Source: Williamsia deligens
GTDB taxonomy: Bacteria > Actinomycetota > Actinomycetes > Mycobacteriales > Mycobacteriaceae
Direction: 5' to 3'
Assembly: GCF_024171765.1 (NCBI RefSeq)
Contig: NZ_JAMTCI010000001.1
Coordinates: forward strand, 1,403,137-1,467,136
DNA length: 64,000 bases
The notes beneath the pieces were generated by a model. It was not told the DNA's origin, searched no databases, and worked only from the letters and a program-made list of their open reading frames with translations. The translations under genes were made by a program, and so were the position numbers. Positions 55,648-62,702 of this stretch are shown here, in pieces. Each line of letters opens with the position of its first letter. The first letter of the stretch is position 1.

Positions 55648-56502
55648 ATGACCGACCGCATCACCGAGTTCCAGCACGCGCAATACACCTTCGACGTCGC
55701 CGACACCGGCCCCCTCGACAGCCCCGGCGCGGACGGCGCGGTCGTCGTCGCCCTGCACGGGTTCCCGCAGACGAAGGAGTCGTGGCGGCGCGTCGCCGGC
55801 GAGCTGGCCGATCGCGGCATCCGCACGATCGCCCCGGACCAGCGGGGGTACAGCCCCCGCGCGCGGCCGTCGGGCCGCCGCGCGTACGCAGTGCCCGAAC
55901 TCGTCGCCGATGTGAGCGAACTCGTCCAGACGATCGGTCGACCGGTGCACCTCCTGGGCCACGACTGGGGCGCGATGGTCGGGTGGAACGTGGCCGCGAA
56001 CCGCCCCGATCTCCTCCGCTCGTACACGGCGCTGTCGGTGCCGCACCCGGCGGCGTTCCTCCGGGCGTTGGTGTCGTCGTCGCAGGCGTTGCGCTCCTGG
56101 TACATGGCCGCGTTCCAGGCACCGGTCCTGCCGGAGAAGCTGATCCGCGCGGTCGCGTCCCGCCTCACCGACGGTCTGCGCAGGTCGGGTCTCGACGACG
56201 AGAGCATCGCAATCGTCCGCGAACGGGTGGTCGAGACCGACGCACTCACCGGCGGGATCAACTACTACCGCGCCATCGCGCTCGGGCTCGGTTCCGCGGC
56301 CCGGGACGTCACGGTGCCGACCACCTTCGGGTGGGGGGCGAAGGACGCGTTCCTCACCCGCACCGGTGCGATCGAGACCGCCGCACATGTGGTGTCGAAG
56401 TACCGGTTCGCGGTCGTCGAGGACGGCGGGCACTGGCTCCCGGAGACACACCCGGCGGTCGTCGCCGATCTCGTCGTCGATCGCATCGACTCCGCGCGCT
56501 GA
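55648..56502 (+). CDS. Alpha/beta hydrolase, epoxide hydrolase-like
   Basis: 284 residues from ATG at 55648. Oxyanion motif ALHGFPQTKESW, the turn DQRGYSPRARPSGRRAY, nucleophile elbow LLGHDWGAMVGW with Asp as nucleophile (GHDWG, near residue 108), which is the hallmark of epoxide hydrolases and haloalkane dehalogenases, VPHPAAF, TTFGWGAKDAFLT (acid) and EDGGHWLPETHP (His). Two Tyr in the cap (NYYRA, RSWYMAAF) suit epoxide opening. Cytoplasmic. Followed by an unusual 22-nt tandem repeat. Confidence 0.88.
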   Translation: MTDRITEFQHAQYTFDVADTGPLDSPGADGAVVVALHGFPQTKESWRRVAGELADRGIRTIAPDQRGYSPRARPSGRRAYAVPELVADVSELVQTIGRPVHLLGHDWGAMVGWNVAANRPDLLRSYTALSVPHPAAFLRALVSSSQALRSWYMAAFQAPVLPEKLIRAVASRLTDGLRRSGLDDESIAIVRERVVETDALTGGINYYRAIALGLGSAARDVTVPTTFGWGAKDAFLTRTGAIETAAHVVSKYRFAVVEDGGHWLPETHPAVVADLVVDRIDSAR

Positions 56503-56566
56503 TCTGCACGCTCGGCGGCGAGTTTCTGCACGCTGGGCGGCGAGTTTCTGCACGCTCGGCGAGTGG
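56503..56566. repeat. 22-nt tandem repeat, nearly three copies, between convergent genes
   Basis: TCTGCACGCTCGGCGGCGAG plus TT at 56503-56524, the same with one C-to-G change at 56525-56546, and a third shortened copy at 56547-56566. It fills almost the whole gap between the epoxide hydrolase and FAD oxidase stops. It is not a strong hairpin. Possibly a dispersed intergenic repeat or a protein-binding array. Confidence 0.85.
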
Positions 56567-56568
56567 GG

Positions 56569-57834
56569 CTACAGCAGGCGGATCGCCGCGGTCGCAGCAC
56601 GACCACCCGACACCATCGCGCCCTGCAGCGACGGGGTGTCGCGGTGGTCGCCGGCCATCACCGTCCGCTCACCGACACGCACCGGGCGTCGGACGGGCAG
56701 GCCGGGAGTCTGCGACGGCAGTGCCCGCGGGATCACCGTGCGCGTCACCAGGTCCCACTTGTCCGTCGGCACCTGCCACAGGTGGGCCAGCTCGGCCCGC
56801 ACGGTGACGTCGTCGACAGCGTGATCATCGGTGAGGACCGCACTCGCCTGCACGAGGGTCGCCCCGGACGGCGCGTAATCGGGGGCGATGCTGCTCATCA
56901 CCGCGGTGTTCGCCAGCGGCCCACCGGATCCCGACACGCGGAGGAACGCGTCGTCGCCGATCCCGTCGGCGGAGAACCACCACGTCATCAGGCCCCGCAT
57001 GGGCGCGGTCTCGAACCCGGTGAGCTCGGCGGCGTCGACGGCGTCGGTCGCGACGACCACGGCCCGCGCCACGATGCGCTCACCCCCGGCGGTCCGGACG
57101 GCCACCGAACTGCCGGCCTCGTCGATGGCGTCGACAGCCGTGTCGTAACGGATGGTCGCGCCGCAGCGTGCGGCGAGTTGATCGGGCAGGGCCTGCATCC
57201 CGATCGCGGGTACCCCGGGCGTGGCGCGCAGGAAGCTGCGCAGCACGAGCCGCACGTAGCGATCGGACGTGACGCCGGCGGTGTCCGCGAGGACACCCGA
57301 CAGGAACGGGAGGAGCACGGCGTCGCGGAGGGGGCCCTCGACGCCGAGTCGATCCCAGTCGTCGGCGACAGCCGCGTCGGGTCGTGCCTGCAACCGTCGC
57401 ACCGGTCCGAGCGCGGGCAGGGCCCAGCGGACCGCACCGACGACCGCCCGCGGACGCAGCAGGCGCAGAGCGGCGGCCGACGCCAGCGTCGTCGTGGTCA
57501 GGTCGGGGTGACGGAACGGGTCGGCCAGGGTGTGGACACCACCGTCGGCATCGACGACGCGCACACCGCGTCCGGCCACGCGGAGATCCAGGGCGTCGAG
57601 ATCGACGTGTCGGGCCAGCGCGGGGTAGGAGGGGTTGATCAGCTGGAATCCGCGGTCGCAGCGGAAACCGTCGACGGTGTCGGTGCGGACCCGGCCGCCG
57701 GGCCCGTCGGACCGTTCCAGGACGAGCACGTCCAGCCCCCGGCCGCGGAGCGCACCGGCACATCGCAGACCCGCCAGGCCCGCGCCCACGACGACCACGT
57801 CGACATCGATTCCGGTCACGGTCCCATCAAACAC
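56569..57834 (-). CDS. FAD-dependent oxidoreductase (amine oxidase/phytoene desaturase-like)
   Basis: 421 residues. Two-dinucleotide-binding FAD motif VVVVGAGLAGLRCAGAL with the following GGRVRTDTVDGFRCDRGFQL, an FAD C-terminal loop GDHRDTPSLQGAMVSGGRAA, and in between DQLAARCGATIRYDTAV. The pattern suits protoporphyrinogen/amine oxidase and carotenoid-type flavoproteins. Substrate unknown. The start may instead be GTG at 57816, just before the FAD strand. It lies 15 nt after the potassium channel gene on the same strand, so may be co-transcribed with it. Confidence 0.85.
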   Translation of the reverse strand: MFDGTVTGIDVDVVVVGAGLAGLRCAGALRGRGLDVLVLERSDGPGGRVRTDTVDGFRCDRGFQLINPSYPALARHVDLDALDLRVAGRGVRVVDADGGVHTLADPFRHPDLTTTTLASAAALRLLRPRAVVGAVRWALPALGPVRRLQARPDAAVADDWDRLGVEGPLRDAVLLPFLSGVLADTAGVTSDRYVRLVLRSFLRATPGVPAIGMQALPDQLAARCGATIRYDTAVDAIDEAGSSVAVRTAGGERIVARAVVVATDAVDAAELTGFETAPMRGLMTWWFSADGIGDDAFLRVSGSGGPLANTAVMSSIAPDYAPSGATLVQASAVLTDDHAVDDVTVRAELAHLWQVPTDKWDLVTRTVIPRALPSQTPGLPVRRPVRVGERTVMAGDHRDTPSLQGAMVSGGRAATAAIRLL

Positions 57835-57849
57835 GCCCGGCGCGGCCAG

Positions 57850-59601
57850 TCACCCCACGCGCTGGTGCTCCAGCACCGCCAGCAGCTCCTCGTGCGGGCC
57901 GACCACGTAGGCCTCGTCGCCCGCGGCGAAGGCGGTCCCGCGCCGCGGTGGGTACTCCAGCTCGCCGGTGTCGTGCCGCCGGATGGCGATGACCCGGGTG
58001 TGCGCCGACAGCTCCTGCATCGCGACCCCGACGAGGCCACCGGCGGGCGCGACGCGCAGCTTGCCGACCACGAACGCCATCGACTGCACCGTGAACGTGC
58101 TCACCACCTGCAGCCCCAGAGCGGCCCCGACGAACCACGGGACCGCGAGCTCCGTCGTCGAACGCACATGGCGGAACCCGAAACGGTGGGCGACGGCGTC
58201 CCCCATCGCCCGGTCGAACAGGCGCAGCACCACCGGCACACCACGACGGCCCGGCCGGTTCGACCAGGCGTCACCCAGCACACCCCGCACGGCGATGCCG
58301 GTCTCGATGTTCGCCATGTCGTCGCTGGTCAGGACCGCGACCGCCCCGGCTGTGTGCACCCGGGCGTCGGCGAGGGTCGACGCGAGGGTGGCGTCCCCGA
58401 TGACCACCGGGATCGACGCCGCCGCGGCCGCCGACAGGAAGCGGTTGTCCGCGGACCTCTCGACGATCACCACGTCGCGGCCCCGGGCGGCGATGTCACG
58501 GGCGACACGGATCCCGAAGGCGCCGAGTCCGATGACCACGATGTGTCCGCTCATGAAGCGGGCGCGACGACGGCCGGCCGCCTCGGCGATGCGTCGCGAG
58601 ATCAGCAACTCGGCGAGGAAGGCCATCACCATCGCGGTCGTCGTGAGTCCGAGGAACATCAGCGCGATCGAGAAGATCCGGAGGGCGACCGCCTGATCGG
58701 AGAACGTGAAGTCCCCGTAGCCGACCGTCGCGATCGTCTCGGTGCTGAAGTACACCGCGTCGAGGACGCTCATCCCCGGCTTGCGGTAGAAGAGCCGCAA
58801 GACCGTCGTCGACACGACCAGCAGCACGAGCAGGACCAGCAGCATCCGGAAGAAGTTGGGGTTGGCGTCGCGGACGAACGACCGCACGGCCGACCGCGCG
58901 CGGCGCAGAATCCCGGGTGGCCGCGGTCGCTCCCCGATCGCGGACTCGTCGCCCACCGCCAACCCGAGCGCGGCGAACTCGTCCACCGTGCCGAGCATGG
59001 TCGCGACATCGCCGGCGTCCACGGGGAGGTCTCGGCCCGGGCACGCCACGATCTCCCCGGCCGTCGCGACGGCGAGCGGGGCGAGGTCACCGAACTGCTC
59101 CCGCAGCGTCCCGGCGACCCGGACCGGCACCGTCGCGGCGACGACCTCCATCCCGGCCGCGGTGATCCGATGGGTGGTGATGCCCAGACACGCCTCGACC
59201 ACCGACGGCGCCGCGAGGTCCGCGACGTCGAGAACGGTGTCGGGATGATCGGCGGCCGTCGTCGTGAGAGCGCCGGCGACCGTCGCGTTCGCCAGGCGGG
59301 TGACGATCCGGACGTCGGGCCGCAGACGACGCGCCACGAGCGCCGTCTCCAGGTTGGCCATCTCGCCGTCCTCGACGCACACCACGGCGTCAGCGGTCAT
59401 CACCCCGGCGGCGAGCAGGGCCTCCTCGGTGGGCCCGGTGCAGACGACGACGGGCACGCCGAGGCGCTGCGCGATCGCCTCACCCGCGTGGTCCATGGCA
59501 CGGATGACGATCGTGACGGGCGAGCCCGCGGTGAGGAGGTGTTCCGTGATCGGCACGGCGATCCCCGACTGGCCGCAGACGATCACGCCGGACTCCCCCA
59601 C
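57850..59601 (-). CDS. Potassium channel with RCK domains on both sides of the pore
   Basis: 583 residues. Order: an N-terminal TrkA-N-like Rossmann domain (VIVCGQSGIAVPITEHLL) with a TrkA-C-like part to about 200, a two-helix pore (helix FFRMLLVLLVLLVVSTTVL, selectivity filter TVGYGDFTF near residue 292, second helix LRIFSIALMFLGLTTTAM), then a second TrkA-N domain (IVVIGLGAFGIRVARDIA) with a C-terminal part. Most RCK channels carry RCK only after the pore. The first domain lacks a clean GxGxxG (GQSGIA), so NAD binding may be lost there. K+ conduction is gated by NAD(H), nucleotide or Ca2+. Confidence 0.9.
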   Translation of the reverse strand: MGESGVIVCGQSGIAVPITEHLLTAGSPVTIVIRAMDHAGEAIAQRLGVPVVVCTGPTEEALLAAGVMTADAVVCVEDGEMANLETALVARRLRPDVRIVTRLANATVAGALTTTAADHPDTVLDVADLAAPSVVEACLGITTHRITAAGMEVVAATVPVRVAGTLREQFGDLAPLAVATAGEIVACPGRDLPVDAGDVATMLGTVDEFAALGLAVGDESAIGERPRPPGILRRARSAVRSFVRDANPNFFRMLLVLLVLLVVSTTVLRLFYRKPGMSVLDAVYFSTETIATVGYGDFTFSDQAVALRIFSIALMFLGLTTTAMVMAFLAELLISRRIAEAAGRRRARFMSGHIVVIGLGAFGIRVARDIAARGRDVVIVERSADNRFLSAAAAASIPVVIGDATLASTLADARVHTAGAVAVLTSDDMANIETGIAVRGVLGDAWSNRPGRRGVPVVLRLFDRAMGDAVAHRFGFRHVRSTTELAVPWFVGAALGLQVVSTFTVQSMAFVVGKLRVAPAGGLVGVAMQELSAHTRVIAIRRHDTGELEYPPRRGTAFAAGDEAYVVGPHEELLAVLEHQRVG

Positions 59602-59709
59602 ACCGCCACCTCCGCCTCGCGTGAGGGGAGAGTACGACGATCAGGCGACGCGCGATGAGTTCCCGACGCGACCACGGTCAGAACGGGTGACCCCGACGGA
59701 AGGCCCACC

Positions 59710-60279
59710 ATGTTCGACCTCGGACCGGCCACGACGGCCATGTCTCACCTGATCGAGTGCGTGCGCGACGACCAACTCGCCGATCCCACGCCCTGCGACG
59801 ACTGGACCGTGGCCGACCTCCTCGCCCACATCCACCAGTTCGTCGACGTGTTCACCAGCACCGCCCGCAAGGACCCGGTAAGCCCACCCGATCACCTCGT
59901 CGACAACTGGCGCACCACGATCCCCGCGGCTCTGGACGCGATGGCCGCGGCGTGGCGGGTCGAGTCCGCCTGGACGGGCGAGGTGTCGATCGGCGGCGTC
60001 GCGATGCCCGCCGCCGACAACGCCGTCGTCGCGGCCGAGGAGCTGACCGTCCATGGATGGGACCTCGCCCGCGCGACGGGACAGGACTTCCGCGCGCAGG
60101 ACACGATGATCGATCGCGTCGAGCAGTTCCTCACCATGTTCGCCCCCGGCACCGACGCCGACGCCTTCGGCGAGGGCCCGTTCGGCCCGCGTGAGCCGGT
60201 GCCGGCCGACGCCGACCGTCTGGATCGCGCGATCGCCGGAGCGGGCCGCGACCCGCGCTGGAGCGGGGGTCGGGACTAG
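59710..60279 (+). CDS. TIGR03086/DinB-type mycothiol-dependent maleylpyruvate isomerase-like protein
   Basis: 189 residues from ATG at 59710 behind CGGAAGG. DinB-like four-helix fold: PTPCDDWTVADLLAHIHQFVD (first His ligand), VAAEELTVHGWDLARATGQD, the HGWDLARA signature of the TIGR03086 family. A typical metal-binding His triad is partly visible. Members are linked to mycothiol-dependent isomerisation or S-transfer in actinobacteria, though most are untested. Convergent with a hypothetical gene by 4 bp. Confidence 0.87.
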   Translation: MFDLGPATTAMSHLIECVRDDQLADPTPCDDWTVADLLAHIHQFVDVFTSTARKDPVSPPDHLVDNWRTTIPAALDAMAAAWRVESAWTGEVSIGGVAMPAADNAVVAAEELTVHGWDLARATGQDFRAQDTMIDRVEQFLTMFAPGTDADAFGEGPFGPREPVPADADRLDRAIAGAGRDPRWSGGRD

Positions 60280-60797
60280 TCGGGCAGCCCGATGACGTCG
60301 AGGACGGTGGTGCGCGGGAGCAGCTGGGGGTCCGCCTGCCAGAGCGTGCGGGCAGCCCGCAGCGAGAGCGCCAGCGACTCGCACCGCCACGGCGCGACGT
60401 CGTCGCGGCAGGCCCGTCCGGTCAGGACCAGGGTGTGCAGTCGGGGGAGCTCGCGCATGTCGACCATGTGCGGGTCGCGGGTGCACGCGACCGGCCCGAA
60501 CGTGAACCCGGTGAGCCCGCATCCCTCGAGCGCGGCGCGCATCCCGTCGGTGACGGCGTAGAGCCCTCCCACCACCACGAGCCCGTCGGTGAACGGGTAC
60601 TCGACGACGACGTGCCCGGACGTCGCGCGGGGCGGGTTGTGGGTGCGGTCCCACGTCGCCGACACCAACCGGCCCGGCGTCGGGGGGCGGAGCCGGTAGT
60701 GCACCGGCGAGTCGATGCGGATGTACGAATCCATCTCTGCGAGTTCGGATCCGAGGGGGGCGATGCGGGATGAGTCGACAGGTGCGGCCATGTCCAC
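60276..60797 (-). CDS. Hypothetical protein
   Basis: 173 residues from GTG at 60797 (ATG at 60791 equally possible). No signal or membrane segment. Mixed alpha/beta composition: SYIRIDSPVHYRLRPPTPG, VVEYPFTDGLVVVGGLYAVT, FTFGPVACTRDPHMVDMRELPRL is split here by its positions near 95-118, LVLTGRACRDDVA. Asp/Glu- and Trp-rich end. It looks like a folded cytoplasmic domain, vaguely like small immunity or ankyrin-partner proteins, but I assign no family. Confidence 0.6.
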   Translation of the reverse strand: MDMAAPVDSSRIAPLGSELAEMDSYIRIDSPVHYRLRPPTPGRLVSATWDRTHNPPRATSGHVVVEYPFTDGLVVVGGLYAVTDGMRAALEGCGLTGFTFGPVACTRDPHMVDMRELPRLHTLVLTGRACRDDVAPWRCESLALSLRAARTLWQADPQLLPRTTVLDVIGLPD

Positions 60798-60921
60798 CAG
60801 CGTCGTCCCGGTGTCCGTCGACGGGTAGGGGTCAAACCGTCAAGATCCCCGCCCGACCCGTCAAGATCTCGTCAGGACGGCTAGGTTGGCGGCACTGCTC
60901 GAGTCGTCGGAGGGAGGCGCC

Positions 60922-62229
60922 GTGTCCGACGTCCTCACCGATCTGGCCGCCGCCCGGCTCGCCGGGGACACGGTCGCCGTCGCGACGGTGATCGGCGTCG
61001 CCTCGTCCATGCCGACCCGGATCGGGACGGTGATGGCGCTGCTCCCCGACGGGTCGATCGCCGGCTCGGTGTCGGGAGGGTGCGTCGAGGCCGACGTCGT
61101 CGAGGCCCTCCGTCGCGCCGCGGAGACCGGTGTCCCGTCGATGCACCACTACGGCGCCGACGACGACATCCTGGCCGTGGGGCTGCCCTGCGGGGGAGCG
61201 GTCGACGTGGTCGTGCACCTGCTGACCGCCGGCGACAGCCCGTACACACAGGACGTCCTCGACGACATCGCCGCCGACAGAGGCGTGGCGATCGCGACGG
61301 TCGTCGATCACCCCCAGGCCGCCCGCATCGGGACCTCGGCGGCGGTGCGGGCATCCCGGCTCGTCGGCACGCTCGGCGACGAGGGACTGGATCACGTGGC
61401 GGCCCGTGCAGCCCGCGACCTGCTCGCTGACGAGCGCAGCTCCACCGTCGAGTGCGCACCCGACGGCACGCCGGGTACCGGCGTCACGGTGATCGTCGAG
61501 ACGCACCCGCCCCGACCGAGGATGCTCGTCTACGGCGCCACCGCGGTCGCCGACGCCGTCGCCCGGCAGGGGTCGCAGATGGGCTTCCGCGTCACCGTCT
61601 GCGATCGGAACCCGGACCTCGCGACCCGTCGACGATTCCCCCACGCCGACGAGGTCGTCGTCGACCGGCCGCACCGCCACCTGGAGGCACAGCTCGACGC
61701 GGGAACGGTCGACGACCGCACGGTAATGTGCGCACTCACCCACGACGTCGGCAGCGATGTGGCCCTGCTCGACGTCGCCCTGCGCCGGACGCGGTCGGCG
61801 TATGTCGGAGCGATCGGGTCACGACGTGTCCACGACGAGCGCGTCCGTCGCCTTCGGGAGCTCGGCCGGTCGACGGCGCAGCTGTCACGGTTGGCGAGTC
61901 CGATCGGTCTGGACCTCGGGGCGCGGACGCCGCAGGAGATCGCGGTCGCCGTCGCCGCCCAGCTCGTCACCCACCGACGCGGCGGGACGGGCGCAGCGCT
62001 GTCTCGCGTCGGGGTGCCCGGGGTCGTGTCAGTCGGGCCGGTCGACGTCGCGCCCGGTCGCGAGGTCCCCGCACTCGACCGTCAGCACCTCCGGGTGCCT
62101 GTCGAGGAGGCGGCCTGCCCCCCGGTCACCGTGGACGGTCCGCATCACCGCGTCGAGGTGGTCGCGCCCGAGATACACCGGATGGCCGGGAGCTCCGTCG
62201 TAGACGGCGCGCACCAACCCCGACGGTGA
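60922..62229 (+). CDS. XdhC-family molybdenum-enzyme maturation protein
   Basis: 435 residues from GTG at 60922 behind GGAGGGAGG. XdhC/CoxI N-terminal domain: ATVIGVASSMPTRIGTVMAL, GSIAGSVSGGCVEADVVEAL, then a Rossmann domain with LVYGATAVADAVARQGSQMGF, VCDRNPDL, CALTHDVGSDVALLDVALRR and YVGAIGSRRVHDERVRRL. It sulfurates or protects the molybdenum cofactor of xanthine dehydrogenase or CO dehydrogenase-type enzymes. The family part ends near residue 365 (QEIAVAVAAQLV). The last 70 or so residues are read antisense over the MobA-like gene and look non-conserved. Confidence 0.87.
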   Translation: MSDVLTDLAAARLAGDTVAVATVIGVASSMPTRIGTVMALLPDGSIAGSVSGGCVEADVVEALRRAAETGVPSMHHYGADDDILAVGLPCGGAVDVVVHLLTAGDSPYTQDVLDDIAADRGVAIATVVDHPQAARIGTSAAVRASRLVGTLGDEGLDHVAARAARDLLADERSSTVECAPDGTPGTGVTVIVETHPPRPRMLVYGATAVADAVARQGSQMGFRVTVCDRNPDLATRRRFPHADEVVVDRPHRHLEAQLDAGTVDDRTVMCALTHDVGSDVALLDVALRRTRSAYVGAIGSRRVHDERVRRLRELGRSTAQLSRLASPIGLDLGARTPQEIAVAVAAQLVTHRRGGTGAALSRVGVPGVVSVGPVDVAPGREVPALDRQHLRVPVEEAACPPVTVDGPHHRVEVVAPEIHRMAGSSVVDGAHQPRR

Positions 62230-62601
62230 TCGGTCGGCCACCGACAGCACCCGGGCGACCACGCCTGACGTCACGTCGGGGAGGTCCACGAGCGTCAGCA
62301 CCACCCCGGCCATCCCCGGGACCGCCGTCGCCGCCGCGAGTCCGGCCCGCACCGACGCCGAGACACCGTCCTGCCAGTCGGGGACCTCGACGGCCTCGGC
62401 GGGCGCAGGCACCTCGACCTGCGCCGCCCCGAGGGTGACGAACACCGGTGCGCACCCGCCCCGGGCGAGCGCACCGATCGCCCCGCTCAGCCAACGGCCG
62501 TTGTCAGCCAGCACCTTCGGAGATCCGAACCGCGTCCCGGCACCTGCCGCCAGCACGACACCCGGCACGCAGGACGGTCTCTCGTTACAGGCGTGAGTCA
62601 T
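62029..62601 (-). CDS. MobA-like nucleotidyltransferase
   Basis: 190 residues from ATG at 62601. GVVLAAGAGTRFGSPKVLAD is the NTP-binding signature (residues 14-33, Lys for phosphate), then VEVPDWQDGVSASVRAG, VVLTLVDLPDVTSG, HPVYLGRDHLD, GDRGAGRLLDRHP, and the end CGDLATGRDVDRPD. Resembles MocA/MobA-type enzymes that add CMP or GMP to molybdopterin. Next to XdhC it fits cofactor finishing for a molybdenum hydroxylase. Its last 201 bp run opposite the XdhC 3' end. Confidence 0.88.
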   Translation of the reverse strand: MTHACNERPSCVPGVVLAAGAGTRFGSPKVLADNGRWLSGAIGALARGGCAPVFVTLGAAQVEVPAPAEAVEVPDWQDGVSASVRAGLAAATAVPGMAGVVLTLVDLPDVTSGVVARVLSVADRSPSGLVRAVYDGAPGHPVYLGRDHLDAVMRTVHGDRGAGRLLDRHPEVLTVECGDLATGRDVDRPD

Positions 62602-62702
62602 CGCTGTATATCTTCGCTCCCCCGGTCGCGGATCGTGCGGCCACGGGTGATGGTGGGTCGGATGGGTCGACGGCCCGGGGACGTCGACTGGGAGGGGGCA
62701 CG

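Noticed and set aside
56503-56566. Reading the 22-nt repeat as a CRISPR array.
   Set aside because: Copies are directly adjacent with no spacers.
56563-59658. 1031-codon open frame on the plus strand.
   Set aside because: It lies antisense to the FAD oxidase and potassium channel, whose family motifs are clear. Its composition is the usual G/C-rich antisense Arg/His/Asp pattern.
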